Source: Candidatus Poribacteria bacterium
Lineage (GTDB): Bacteria > Poribacteria > WGA-4E > WGA-3G
Direction: 5' to 3'
NCBI GenBank assembly: GCA_022821725.1
Contig: JAJEDB010000147.1
Coordinates: 28,209-92,208, forward strand
DNA length: 64,000 bases
Numbering within the stretch: the stretch's first letter is position 1; each line of letters starts with the position of its first letter. The position numbers were made by a program, and so were the translations under genes. Under the pieces are notes generated by a model that worked only from the letters and a program-made list of their open reading frames with translations, was not told the origin of the DNA and ran no database searches. Positions 1-8,605 of the stretch are shown piece after piece.

Positions 1-836
1 TCGTCGAAAAACTACTTGCGAAGTTGAAGGAGAGCGACCGCGAGGTTATTGCACTCCACTACTTTGAAGAGATGACATCTTCAGAAATAGGAGAGCACTT
101 AGGTGTATCCGAAAATACCATTAAGAGTCGACTCCACCGGGCGAGGCAGAAATTAAAAAAGTATGAGTTCATAATTCAGGAAGCGTTAAGTATCACAATG
201 GAAGGGAAACACTATCCCGAAACGCAAACGGAAGGAGAGATTAAAATGGCAGAGGAAGTGAGAGATGAGGCTAAAATTGAAGCCAGGTTGAAGGAACTAC
301 AACGTCAGATCGCTGGTCTGCAAGAAGAAATTAAGGTTATCGCAGTTGAATCAGACACTTTCCACTCTGATGACATGAAATTTCTTGACCCGGAAAAAAG
401 TGAAGTTCTTAGAACGTTATGCCGTCTCCCTGATAGTGAAGAAAGGGCAATTTCGTGGGGTTATGTCGGCGGCTATCGGACCTCTCCCAATGAAACGACT
501 GCCCGCGTTGCATTCTGGGGGGATAGTATCGATAGTTTCCTAACGAAAGCACCTGACCCTGAAATCGTGAATCTTGCAAGTCTCTTCACAAATCCCACCA
601 TAGTCTCTGTTTTAAGACAATTAGTGGCAGGGAAGCAATCCATTATAGATCTGGCAAACGGATGTGACATCCCGGAAAGTGAAATAGAGAAAGCCGTGGA
701 GATATTAATGGAAGCAACGTTGGTGACGCGCACAGAAGATAACTTAATTGAACCCAAAAACGATGTCGTCTCCTTCTTCCTGAACTTTGTGAGTATGACA
801 ATCGTCCATCTCGGACATATCAAACCTAATAACTAA
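1..836 (+). CDS. ECF-type sigma factor, C-terminal part (5' truncated by window) with long winged-helix-like extension
   Basis: The reading frame is open from base 3, so the gene starts upstream of the window. The first ~55 codons are a sigma region 4 helix-turn-helix (SDREVIALHYFEEMTSSEIG, then GVSENTIKSRLHRARQKLKK), which reads the -35 element. Instead of stopping there, the protein runs on for about 220 residues. A charged coiled-coil stretch (AKIEARLKELQRQIAGLQEE) is followed by a segment with a helical winged-helix look (FTNPTIVSVLRQLVAGKQSI, then DLANGCDIPESEIEKAVEIL). That second half resembles ArsR/transcription-repressor type wHTH domains by eye. The role of the extension is inferred to be signal sensing or anti-sigma-like control. 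The next genes on the same strand, 144 bp away, are ABC permeases. I am sure of region 4 and moderately sure of the wHTH call. Confidence 0.85.
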   Translation, partial: VEKLLAKLKESDREVIALHYFEEMTSSEIGEHLGVSENTIKSRLHRARQKLKKYEFIIQEALSITMEGKHYPETQTEGEIKMAEEVRDEAKIEARLKELQRQIAGLQEEIKVIAVESDTFHSDDMKFLDPEKSEVLRTLCRLPDSEERAISWGYVGGYRTSPNETTARVAFWGDSIDSFLTKAPDPEIVNLASLFTNPTIVSVLRQLVAGKQSIIDLANGCDIPESEIEKAVEILMEATLVTRTEDNLIEPKNDVVSFFLNFVSMTIVHLGHIKPNN

Positions 837-979
837 CCTCGTTCCAGCACTTGGTAGATGTGCTTTGCAAACATGCTTATCAAATTTTATGTCCGTTCCT
901 ATCTATACAAAGTTCTCGGTTTGTGGACAAAGCGTTCAAGTCGTAGGATTTTTTCTCCATGAAATAAAGGAACCGTTCA

Positions 980-2488
980 ATGTTTTGGGTACTATTGAAG
1001 CGTGAGATTCTCGCACATCTGATCACATTTCGTTTTGCAGTCACGGTGATTACCTGCCTACTTCTCGTCGTTATAACCGCGCTCATCAGAATCGACGATT
1101 ACGAGCAACGATTGGCGGGTTACAATACCATCAGAAATGCGAATCGTGAAGAACTTTTGTCCACCCGAACGTATTCCTTTTTGATGCCGAGGGTCGATCG
1201 ACCGCCCAATCCACTGAGCATCTTTAATGCCGGTATGGACAACCGACTCGGCAATACATTGCGGATCTATTACACGAATGTCCCTGTCCTTTGGGATGCT
1301 CAAACCCACAGTTCAGGCAATATTTTCATCGATCACTTCTATCGAATTGATCTCGTTTTTATTTTTCAGTTTGTGCTTTCATTGCTGGCACTCCTGTTCG
1401 CCTATGATGCAATTGCAGGTGAACGTGAAAGCGGCACAATGCGTTTGACGATGAGCCATCCAGTCCGACGTGGAAGTATCTTGGCAGCGAAGTACCTCGG
1501 TGCGATGACGTGTCTAATCCTGCCGCTCATCATCAGTTTTATCATCGCTTTGATTTGGATAGTGTCAACGGGCTCAATCGTCTTTAGTGGAGAGGATTTT
1601 CTACGAATTGCTGGCATTCTGCTAACTTCGATAATCTATCTTTCCGCTATCTACTTGATTGGATTGTTTATCTCCGCGTGCGTACACCGCACTGCCACTG
1701 CGCTCATGCTCTCTCTATTTGTCTGGGTGGTCTTGGTGCTGGTTTATCCTTCTCTTAGTGTCTCCATGGTTGATCAATTGACGAGCCCGGTAGACAACAG
1801 GATATATTCCTGTGAGAAAGCGATCCGACAAATCTTGGACACAGTCACGAAAAAGGGACGAGACTATCTCATGAATGATGAAATCGAGGGAGCGAGTGAC
1901 ACATTTACTTTGGGCGAGGATTGGGATGGTTTACACATTGGCATAGGAGACGGAAGTATAGCAATGCGTATAGAATTCAAAGCTTATGATTGGTACGCCA
2001 TTCAACCGGCATCTGAGAAATACATTCCTCACGTTATCCGTTACTATCAATTCCTAACACCTTTACGATTTCAAGCGGCAGAGAAAATCGGACTGTTGCG
2101 ACTCCCGGCTTTGGAGCAACTCCGGTTTCGGAGAGCCAGAATCGCTCGGAACCTGCTTCGCCTCTCACCCGCGGCGATGTATAATCTTGCAACGCAAGCG
2201 TGGGTAGGCACTGATCTCTATGGGGTTGAGGATTTCTTTAAGGCAGCACGCCAATATCGACGAACGCTGGTCAATTACTTTTACGATAAAGATGCCTTTT
2301 CAAGCAGGCAATGGTTTGCCAGTGATAAGGGGGCAATTGATTTAGACGATCTGCCGAGATTTGCGTATCAGCGTGCCGATTTCTGGACAAATGCTTCACG
2401 GGCACTTCCCGACCTGCAGCTGCTGCTATTGCTCAACCTTACGCTGTTTCTGGCAACATTCGCGATCTTCGTCAGACAAGAGATTTAG
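980..2488 (+). CDS. ABC-2 type transporter permease subunit
   Basis: A 502-residue inner-membrane protein. An N-terminal membrane helix (about residues 15-35) is followed by a large extracytoplasmic loop. A block of helices around residues 125-260 carries the ABC-2 family signature GERESGTMRLTMSHPVRRGS. A second soluble loop and a C-terminal helix near residue 480 complete it. The fold matches NosY-like ABC-2 permeases with a large periplasmic insertion. The start is an ATG preceded by AAGGAA about nine bases upstream. It is followed 100 bp later by a second permease of the same design, so the two probably form a heterodimer. No ATP-binding subunit is visible in the window; it may lie upstream of the sigma factor. 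Substrate unknown. Confidence 0.88.
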   Translation: MFWVLLKREILAHLITFRFAVTVITCLLLVVITALIRIDDYEQRLAGYNTIRNANREELLSTRTYSFLMPRVDRPPNPLSIFNAGMDNRLGNTLRIYYTNVPVLWDAQTHSSGNIFIDHFYRIDLVFIFQFVLSLLALLFAYDAIAGERESGTMRLTMSHPVRRGSILAAKYLGAMTCLILPLIISFIIALIWIVSTGSIVFSGEDFLRIAGILLTSIIYLSAIYLIGLFISACVHRTATALMLSLFVWVVLVLVYPSLSVSMVDQLTSPVDNRIYSCEKAIRQILDTVTKKGRDYLMNDEIEGASDTFTLGEDWDGLHIGIGDGSIAMRIEFKAYDWYAIQPASEKYIPHVIRYYQFLTPLRFQAAEKIGLLRLPALEQLRFRRARIARNLLRLSPAAMYNLATQAWVGTDLYGVEDFFKAARQYRRTLVNYFYDKDAFSSRQWFASDKGAIDLDDLPRFAYQRADFWTNASRALPDLQLLLLLNLTLFLATFAIFVRQEI

Positions 2489-2489
2489 T

Positions 2490-2556
2490 TGTAGGTTGGG
2501 TTGAACGGAACTGAAAAGAAGGACCAAACGTCAAAAGGTGTGAGTGAAACCCAACA
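2490..2556. repeat. Split inverted repeat between the two permease genes
   Basis: GTAGGTTGGGTTGAACG at 2491-2507 is answered by GTGAAACCCAAC at 2544-2555, so TTGGGTT can pair with AACCCAA across a ~45-base loop. The arms begin with GTAGG, like other hairpins in this window. It could fold in the mRNA between the two cistrons. Function unknown. Confidence 0.5.
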
Positions 2557-2588
2557 CTTCAAACACCGTCTTCTACTGAGGATATAAG

Positions 2589-4061
2589 ATGATTTTCCAC
2601 ATCGTCAAACGCGAACTCTATGATCACCTGAGCAGCCTCCGTTTCGCGCTGACAACGCTACTGATTCTCATACTGATGATCGTTAATGCTATCACATATC
2701 TCGGAGAATACAAGCAGCGAATGGACGAATATCAAAAGCAAGTGGTTCGATCACGGAGCGAGTTGGAATCCGGGGGATCGGGTCTGTATCGTCTGACGCT
2801 AAGGGGTCCGGGACGCCTCTACAAAAAACCGAGTCCTTTGGCTTTCTGTGCGGACGGTGGAGAGAAAGTTCTACTTGGCGAAGTCCACGGCAACACTGCA
2901 GGGCGGACACAGCGGTGGCGGAGCGGCGACACTTCGTATAAGTTCACAGAAATCTGGGGGTTAATATATCCACCCAATACCGATCTCCTGTTTATTTCAG
3001 AGCAGATACCAGGGGAAAGAAGCATCATGCCGGCTTATATCAAGATTGATTGGGGATTTGTGACGGCAATTCTATTGAGTTTTATGGGTATCCTGTTTAC
3101 CTTCGATTCGATCTCCGGTGAGCAGGAGCGAGGCACACTACGATTGATGCTGGCGAACAGTATTTCACGGAACACCGTGATTTGCGGCAAGTTTCTCAGT
3201 GCATTCCTTGCTATTGCTACTCCCTTTCTGATTGGAGTGATCGTTAGTACCGCCATCATATATCTTTCCGAAGCCGTCCAATTCAAAGGCATTGATTGGG
3301 TGAGGTTGGGTTTCATCGTCTGTGTCGCGTTAATTTACATCTCAATTTTTATTTTCTTGGGACTCTTCGTCTCCAGTCGTGTTAAAGAATCTTCGACGAG
3401 CCTCGCGATTCTCTTGTTGATTTGGATGGTTTGGGTGGTGCTGATGCCAAACGCACTCGGTTCCCTCGGTCACCGTTTGCACTCCCGACCCACCGCCAAG
3501 GAATTCATGGCGCAGGTTCGAGATTCGCGCGAAGATTTACAGACACGCTATTTTGCTCGGATTAAAGAACCGCCACGACGGGAAACCCCAGCGACAATCG
3601 CAACAGCGTTAAGTGCTGAATATGTTAATAAAGACGCAGAATTACGCGATCGCTTGCGTGCAGACTACCTTTTCGCTGAACTTCGTCAAATCCAAGCTGC
3701 CCGGTCCCTGACCCGTATTTCGCCAGCGGCGGTTGTCCAGTATGCCTTTGAAGGGCTTGCAGGCACCGGTTTTCCTCGCCATTTAGACTTCATCTCCCAA
3801 ACACGCCAATACGCCAAGCAGTTTCGGCAGTTTCTCATTGATACCGATCGTGCAGACCCAGAAAGCCCGCATGCCGTTGGTATCCCAGAAGGCACATCAC
3901 AGAGACCGGTGAACTTTGATGCCATCCCCAAATTTGAGGATCACCACCGTTTTAGCACGGATTTTAATGTTGTAATTGTCGACCTACTGCTATTGATCCT
4001 GTTTTTACTGGTGCTGTTCATTGGCACGTTCCTCTCTTTTCTGCGGATGGAGATTGGGTGA
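2589..4061 (+). CDS. ABC-2 type transporter permease subunit, paralogue of the preceding gene
   Basis: A 490-residue inner-membrane protein with the same plan as its neighbour: one N-terminal helix (residues ~16-37), a periplasmic loop, and a helix bundle at ~155-290. The ABC-2 signature here is GEQERGTLRLMLANSISRNT. A second soluble segment and a strongly hydrophobic C-terminal helix follow. The start ATG is preceded by GAGGAT. The shared N-terminal pattern (KRELYDHLSSLRFA here, KREILAHLITFRFA in the neighbour) supports tandem duplication and a heterodimeric transporter. Substrate and ATPase partner are unknown. Confidence 0.88.
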   Translation: MIFHIVKRELYDHLSSLRFALTTLLILILMIVNAITYLGEYKQRMDEYQKQVVRSRSELESGGSGLYRLTLRGPGRLYKKPSPLAFCADGGEKVLLGEVHGNTAGRTQRWRSGDTSYKFTEIWGLIYPPNTDLLFISEQIPGERSIMPAYIKIDWGFVTAILLSFMGILFTFDSISGEQERGTLRLMLANSISRNTVICGKFLSAFLAIATPFLIGVIVSTAIIYLSEAVQFKGIDWVRLGFIVCVALIYISIFIFLGLFVSSRVKESSTSLAILLLIWMVWVVLMPNALGSLGHRLHSRPTAKEFMAQVRDSREDLQTRYFARIKEPPRRETPATIATALSAEYVNKDAELRDRLRADYLFAELRQIQAARSLTRISPAAVVQYAFEGLAGTGFPRHLDFISQTRQYAKQFRQFLIDTDRADPESPHAVGIPEGTSQRPVNFDAIPKFEDHHRFSTDFNVVIVDLLLLILFLLVLFIGTFLSFLRMEIG

Positions 4062-4233
4062 CTTTCAAACGCCTTCATACTGCTGAAACTTGATAAATCC
4101 CCTACTACAAACATTCATTCTTCGATTTGACACCTATCTCCAAATGTGCTACTATTTTAACTATTGATTGCAACGACCCGCGATTCAGAGCGATGTTAAA
4201 ATTCAAACAAAGTCCTCAAATTTCGAAGTAGTT

Positions 4234-5040
4234 ATGCCAATACCGAATTTCCCCGATAAACATAAATCGCGTCCCATCGTCACGCCACAACAGCACGTCG
4301 CGTATTTCCGTCAGCAAGGCTTCATCCCCGATTTCCCGATCCCCGAGAGTGTCATTTTCTGTTATGAAGGGAATCTTCTGGATCGTATTACCCGCATTGA
4401 AAGTGTAGAGCAGGTTCATGGAGTAGGTGGAGGCTTCTATCTGCTGACTGAAACCGATAATCGTGTGGCAGTTAGTGGCAACAACGGCATCGGTGCGCCG
4501 GGTGTGTCAATGGTTCTTGAACTTCTGATCGAATTGGGGGTTAAACGATTTATCAACGTAGGCATCGCTGGTGGATTGCAAAAAAGTTCTCATATTGGTG
4601 ATGTCGTTGTTTGCACCAGTGCCATTCGCGATGAAGGCGTTTCATATCACTATTTGGAAGATCCCTCAACACCTGCACTGCCGTCCGAAAATTTGACGGA
4701 GGCACTTAAACAGACGCTTGAACGTGAAGGTATGCATTACACACAGGGACCCACATGGACGACCGATGCTTTCTTTCGTGAAACGATCGGAGAGATTCAG
4801 CACTATCAACAGGAAGGAGTTGTCACGGTTGAGATGGAGGCTGCCGCTTTATTCGCTATCAGTACGGTGCGCGGCGTGGATATGGCATCAGGGTTTGTCA
4901 TCAGCGACTCGGTGGCGGACTTGGTATGGCATCCACAGATCCTCGCCCAAGAAACACACGAGCGTTTATTCCACTTGTATCAGGCAGCACGCGCCACCTT
5001 AAACGAAACGAATAAAAACCAACACGAAGGGAATGCCTGA
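4234..5040 (+). CDS. Nucleoside phosphorylase, PNP/UDP family (uridine phosphorylase-like)
   Basis: A 268-residue cytoplasmic enzyme of the PNP_UDP_1 fold. The phosphate/ribose loop SGNNGIGAPGVSMVLELL lies near residue 80, the core strand RFINVGIAGGL near 107, and the ribose-binding VEMEAAALFAIS signature near 195. The family splits nucleosides by phosphorolysis (uridine or purine nucleosides) or hydrolyses MTA/SAH. The VEMEAAAL form favours a uridine/purine phosphorylase, but substrate cannot be set by eye. The ATG at 4234 is chosen because the frame upstream (to a TTG at 4168) encodes a low-complexity leader unlike the family N-terminus. It appears monocistronic, 158 bp ahead of a dioxygenase. 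Confidence 0.85.
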   Translation: MPIPNFPDKHKSRPIVTPQQHVAYFRQQGFIPDFPIPESVIFCYEGNLLDRITRIESVEQVHGVGGGFYLLTETDNRVAVSGNNGIGAPGVSMVLELLIELGVKRFINVGIAGGLQKSSHIGDVVVCTSAIRDEGVSYHYLEDPSTPALPSENLTEALKQTLEREGMHYTQGPTWTTDAFFRETIGEIQHYQQEGVVTVEMEAAALFAISTVRGVDMASGFVISDSVADLVWHPQILAQETHERLFHLYQAARATLNETNKNQHEGNA

Positions 5041-5165
5041 TATAGCATCAAAACCCAAGCTCGTAATGAAATTAGGTTCTCCTTAAATGGCATAATTTGT
5101 CTTTGCTTTACATTTGGAGAGCGACTCGAACACAAGAACCTTCAAATAGAGTTAACCGTTACTTA

Positions 5166-5198
5166 TCCGCAAGGTAAAATTAAAAAAAGGAAAGGCAA
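5166..5198 (+). promoter_or_regulatory. Leader element with CCGCAAGG-type repeat and ribosome binding site
   Basis: TCCGCAAGGTAAAATTAAAA at 5166-5185 precedes the start at 5199, with a second purine-rich block GGAAAGG closer to it. The CCGCAAGG-AT-rich-ATG arrangement recurs before the genes starting at 17708 and 30675 and near 26029 and 28587. Confidence 0.5.
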
Positions 5199-6020
5199 AT
5201 GGCAATTTTAACACAAGCACATCGTGAACACTTCGACGAATATGGATATATGGTCATCGAAAATGCTATTCCACCTGAACTGTGCGATGCAGTCGTTGAG
5301 GCGATCTTTGCGTTTTTGGAAATGGACCCCTCAGACCCAAACGACTGGTACCGATCGCCTCACAAACCCGGGGCGGGGATGGTAGAGATGTATCAACATC
5401 AAGCCATGTGGAATGTCTACCAGCACCCACCGATCCATCAAATCTATACCGAGGTCTACGGCACCCACCGGATTTGGGTACACCCCGACCGCGTCAACAT
5501 GAAACCCCCGAAACACCCCGACTATCCTGAGTGGGATCATAAAGGGATGTATCACTGGGATGCAGATACCTCGAAACTACCCGGCGGTTTCGGCACACAA
5601 GGCGTCCTCTTCCTGACCGACACAACCGACAACCAAGGGTCTTTTGTGTGCTGGCCCGGCGCACATAAGTCGCTGATTGACAAGGAAAACCCGTGGGTAC
5701 CAGAAATTTCGCCGGAACATTTCATTCAAGTGCCTGCGAAAGCGGGTGCCTTGCTTATATGGCATAAAGCACTGCCGCACGGCAACGGTCGTAATACCTC
5801 CGATAAGCCACGACTGGCGCAATACATGAACTTCTATCCTGTTCCTGACCCGATGGACGAGGAGCGACGGCAAGAACGCATTACACTGTGGCGGGAGCGT
5901 CGAGCATTGGGACGAGGTCCCTATCCAGGCGACCCACGCGGTTGGGAATCGAAAAACTATGGACCGGCAGAACTGACACCCTTAGGACGAAAACTACTGG
6001 GGCTTGATGTGTGGGACTAA
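5199..6020 (+). CDS. Phytanoyl-CoA dioxygenase (PhyH) family Fe(II)/2-oxoglutarate oxygenase
   Basis: A 273-residue cytoplasmic protein with the PhyH double-stranded beta-helix. The N-terminus (FDEYGYMVIENAIPPELCDA) is typical. The first two iron ligands are in MYHWDAD (His119, Asp121). The distal His lies in LPHGNGRN, followed by the 2-oxoglutarate-binding Arg in DKPRLAQYMNF. Members hydroxylate small organic molecules using 2-oxoglutarate and O2; the substrate is unknown. Its stop overlaps the stop of the convergent LamG gene by four bases, leaving no room for a separate terminator. It is one of three divergent PhyH proteins in the window. Confidence 0.92.
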   Translation: MAILTQAHREHFDEYGYMVIENAIPPELCDAVVEAIFAFLEMDPSDPNDWYRSPHKPGAGMVEMYQHQAMWNVYQHPPIHQIYTEVYGTHRIWVHPDRVNMKPPKHPDYPEWDHKGMYHWDADTSKLPGGFGTQGVLFLTDTTDNQGSFVCWPGAHKSLIDKENPWVPEISPEHFIQVPAKAGALLIWHKALPHGNGRNTSDKPRLAQYMNFYPVPDPMDEERRQERITLWRERRALGRGPYPGDPRGWESKNYGPAELTPLGRKLLGLDVWD

Positions 6021-6817
6021 TATTTCTTAAGCATCCCCCAACTCGTGGCTAATTTCCCTTGCGGCTCCACACCGAGTGCCGCTTGTAATCCGTTATCCAT
6101 GATTGCCTTGATCTGTTTTTCAGTCAAATCCACGTTGAAAATAGCAACCTCATCGAAAAGACCGAACATAAACTGGTGGTGTGCCAGAAAGTCTCCCATG
6201 TTAACCTCTTGGTCCTTAGCGTTTGTGTCCATTGCCTGATCGTTGCCTTCCTTGGACTGAAGTTTACCGTCAACATAAAGATCGTGGTCCTTCACCGCAT
6301 CCGAACCCTTAGGAAAAACCACCGCCATGTGATGCCATTCCTTATCACACACGTCGTCTGCCCCATAATTCTGTCCGCCAGCAACCTCAATTCTCAAGTT
6401 GCACTCCGCACCCCGTAGGTGCGCACGGACGTAGTATTTTTCTCCCGTCAGATTTGGTCCCCATTTCACCCACGAATGCTCTCTTGTGTCCCCTGCTTTA
6501 AACCAGAAGACCGTCGTTCTCGGATCTGTGCCACCAATGCCAGCGTAGCCAGAAACGATCAAATTGTCATCTTTACCGTCGTAATCCAGACAAGTCCCGA
6601 ACACACCTTTGGTGTATTTCGCACCAGATATCTCTCCGTCTCGACCGTTCCCAGAAATATCCTTGGCGACTGTCCCTTTCCCTTCATCAAAGAGGTATGC
6701 AACCTCAACCGTCTCGGGATCCAGTATAGCAGTATGGCTGATGCTCGTAACCAGTACGCCGAAAGCGATAACAATTACCCAAACCAGCGTAAAATTGGCT
6801 CGATTTCTAAGTTTCAT
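6017..6817 (-). CDS. Secreted LamG/concanavalin A-like domain protein
   Basis: A 266-residue exported protein. The signal peptide covers about residues 1-32 (hydrophobic FTLVWVIVIAFGVLVTSIS). The mature part is a single LamG-type jelly roll opening with VEVAYLFDEGKGTVAKDISG and containing HHMAVVFPKGSD and LFDEVAIFNVDLTEKQI. These domains usually bind carbohydrate or calcium. The tail, after IMDNGLQAALGVEP, is GKLATSWGMLKKY, a pattern shared with the two other short LamG proteins here. The start has a strong AGGAGG eight bases upstream. No catalytic residues are evident, so it is more likely a binding or surface protein than an enzyme. Confidence 0.88.
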   Translation of the reverse strand: MKLRNRANFTLVWVIVIAFGVLVTSISHTAILDPETVEVAYLFDEGKGTVAKDISGNGRDGEISGAKYTKGVFGTCLDYDGKDDNLIVSGYAGIGGTDPRTTVFWFKAGDTREHSWVKWGPNLTGEKYYVRAHLRGAECNLRIEVAGGQNYGADDVCDKEWHHMAVVFPKGSDAVKDHDLYVDGKLQSKEGNDQAMDTNAKDQEVNMGDFLAHHQFMFGLFDEVAIFNVDLTEKQIKAIMDNGLQAALGVEPQGKLATSWGMLKKY

Positions 6818-6989
6818 AGTTTCCTCCTATGCAAATATATCACTGAATTTCCAATCCAAAACCTTATATTTCGATGGAAGGACCTAAGGGGGTTAGTACA
6901 CCAGACCATAGTTTTCTAAAAAATGGATTATAGCAAAATTGTTCAAAAATAAGCAAGAGAAAAACAGTAATAACAGTGTGTGACTTTCA

Positions 6990-7019
6990 TTGATTTCACA
7001 AGTCCAAACAAGGTATAAT
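6990..7019 (+). promoter_or_regulatory. Candidate sigma-70 promoter for the methyltransferase gene
   Basis: TTGATT at 6990-6995 and TATAAT at 7014-7019 are 18 bp apart, about 58 bp ahead of the start codon. A second overlapping TATAAT-like hexamer begins at 7019. The prediction rests on consensus match only. Confidence 0.5.
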
Positions 7020-7076
7020 ATAATGTGGTTACGAGATACTGAGAAATGCATAAATTCTTTTTACGTTTAATTCTGT

Positions 7077-7700
7077 ATGAATATACAAAAGGCATACGAC
7101 ACCTGGTCATCAACTTATGATTCGGATGAGAACCGCACCCGAGATTTAGATCAGAGTGTTACCCAAAAAACGCTGGCAAATTCATGCTATAAATCAATCC
7201 TTGAGATCGGCTGTGGAACTGGAAAGAATACTCGCTTTCTCTCACAAGTCGGTGAGATCGTTCACGCGATCGACTTCTCAGAAGACATGATTTCTCTCGC
7301 CAGAGAGAAGTTGAAATCCAACAATGTTACGTTCACTCTTGCCGACCTTACCCGTCCATGGCACTGTGATACTGCGTCTATAGATCTTGTCGTCTGTAAC
7401 CTCGTCCTTGAGCATATAGAAAACCTTACATTCATATTCTCAGAAGCATTCCGGGTATTGACCGATGGGGGGCATTTCTTTGTCTGTGAACTTCACCCAT
7501 TTAGGCAATATCAAGGGACGCAGGCAAACTTCCAAACGACTCATGGAACAATGGAAATTCAAGCGTTTGTGCATCACATATCCGATTTCCTCGACGCTGC
7601 CAAAAGCAGTGAATTCCGCCTTGAGGAATTCAAGGAATGGTGGCACGAAACAGACCAAAACAAACCTCCGAGACTTGCGTCGTTTATGTTCAAAAAATAA
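7077..7700 (+). CDS. Class I SAM-dependent methyltransferase
   Basis: A 207-residue cytoplasmic enzyme. Motif I (ILEIGCGTGKNTRFLS, residues 41-56) binds S-adenosylmethionine. The acidic strand-2 end is IDFSEDMI, motif II LADLTRPW, and post-motif DLVVCNLVLEHIENL. This is the UbiE/Methyltransf_11 layout. Acceptor unknown. No distinct Shine-Dalgarno is seen close to the ATG, and the promoter is near enough that the leader is short. It is followed after 191 bp by the TetR gene, which has its own promoter. Confidence 0.88.
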   Translation: MNIQKAYDTWSSTYDSDENRTRDLDQSVTQKTLANSCYKSILEIGCGTGKNTRFLSQVGEIVHAIDFSEDMISLAREKLKSNNVTFTLADLTRPWHCDTASIDLVVCNLVLEHIENLTFIFSEAFRVLTDGGHFFVCELHPFRQYQGTQANFQTTHGTMEIQAFVHHISDFLDAAKSSEFRLEEFKEWWHETDQNKPPRLASFMFKK

Positions 7701-7816
7701 AAATAATAACCAAACATACTCACCTTTCTCTATCACTTCTTGGGACTTCAAAACACCTAATATCCCTTGAATATCTATAAGAAAAAATGACCGATGCAAA
7801 AATTTTTGAAAAAAAT

Positions 7817-7845
7817 TTGACAAAGAGAAAAACGTGTGATATAAT
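7817..7845 (+). promoter_or_regulatory. Consensus sigma-70 promoter of the TetR gene
   Basis: TTGACA (7817-7822) and TATAAT (7840-7845) match both consensus hexamers exactly with 17 bp between them. Transcription would start about 7852, inside the 31-bp repeated element at 7847-7877, which fits autorepression by the TetR product. Confidence 0.75.
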
Positions 7846-7846
7846 A

Positions 7847-7877
7847 TTAACACTGTAAAGTTAGATAACTCTGTCAA
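7847..7877. promoter_or_regulatory. 31-bp putative TetR operator, copy A
   Basis: TTAACACTGTAAA, twelve bases, then TGTCAA. It forms an imperfect inverted repeat (TTAACA against TTGACA on the other strand). It overlaps the predicted transcription start of the TetR gene. The same 13-mer and the same total length occur at 8545 and 10296. Confidence 0.65.
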
Positions 7878-7891
7878 TAAAGGTTAGAGCA

Positions 7892-8497
7892 ATGGGCACC
7901 AAAGAACGCAGGGCAAGAGAAAAGGAACAACTGCGACAGCAAATTCTCGTTGCAGCACGTGAGTTGTTTGTCAATGAAGGCTATGAGAACATCTCCATGC
8001 GGAAGATTGCCAACAAGATTGAATACTCTCCGACAACGATCTATCTCTACTTCAAAGACAAGGCGGATCTTTTAGATTCCGTTTGTCAGGAAACACTCCT
8101 GAACCTGTTGAACACGCTGGAGCAGCTAAAAAGAGATGAGAGCGATCCGGTTGAAGCACTGAGAAAAAGTGGACGAACCTATGTCGAATTCGGTCTCAAA
8201 TATCCGCAGGATTACAAACTCACCTTTGTTATCCGACCCCAGTTCCAGAAAGGATTAGGACTGGAGGAAGGATCCGTTGGTGAAAAGGTGTTCAATTATT
8301 TACGTGAAATGGTTTCTGAGTGCGTCCAGCAGAAGAGATTCCGTCAGATGGATGTCGAAACCACCGGTCAGGTGCTGTGGTCAGCGGTTCATGGGGTCAC
8401 ACTGCTCCTGATTGATTTCCCGGACTTCCCTTGGACCGAGAAAGACGAATTGATAGACACAGTAATTCACACGACAATCGAGGGGTTGAAGGCATAG
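7892..8497 (+). CDS. TetR/AcrR family transcriptional regulator
   Basis: A 201-residue repressor-type protein. The N-terminal TetR helix-turn-helix (residues ~12-58) includes ARELFVNEGYENISMRKIAN and SPTTIYLYFKDKADLLDSV. The C-terminal half is a helical ligand-binding and dimerisation domain with the WHG-type pattern (LWSAVHGVTLLLID). Its promoter carries a 31-bp inverted repeat found again before each of the two VCBS genes downstream. It therefore probably represses itself and those genes until a ligand binds. The ligand is unknown. The start ATG has AAGG eleven bases upstream. Confidence 0.92.
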   Translation: MGTKERRAREKEQLRQQILVAARELFVNEGYENISMRKIANKIEYSPTTIYLYFKDKADLLDSVCQETLLNLLNTLEQLKRDESDPVEALRKSGRTYVEFGLKYPQDYKLTFVIRPQFQKGLGLEEGSVGEKVFNYLREMVSECVQQKRFRQMDVETTGQVLWSAVHGVTLLLIDFPDFPWTEKDELIDTVIHTTIEGLKA

Positions 8498-8544
8498 GTT
8501 TAAAACTGTTTGGCAAAGGGTGCCTATATTTTTTTATCTATAAG

Positions 8545-8575
8545 TTAACACTGTAAACTTATTTACCCATGTTAA
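8545..8575. promoter_or_regulatory. 31-bp putative TetR operator, copy B
   Basis: TTAACACTGTAAA, twelve bases, then TGTTAA, with an inner GTAAA/TTTAC inverted pair. It lies 30 bp ahead of the first VCBS gene. TTAACA with CATGTT 17 bp later could also be read as a weak promoter, so operator and promoter may be superimposed. Confidence 0.6.
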
Positions 8576-8605
8576 TATATCCGCAAACTTGAAAGGAACA
8601 TAAAA

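Noticed and set aside
6419..6919. A 166-codon plus-strand frame opposite the LamG gene
   Set aside because: Lies wholly over the LamG coding strand and its leader; composition is that of an antisense shadow and no family is recognised.
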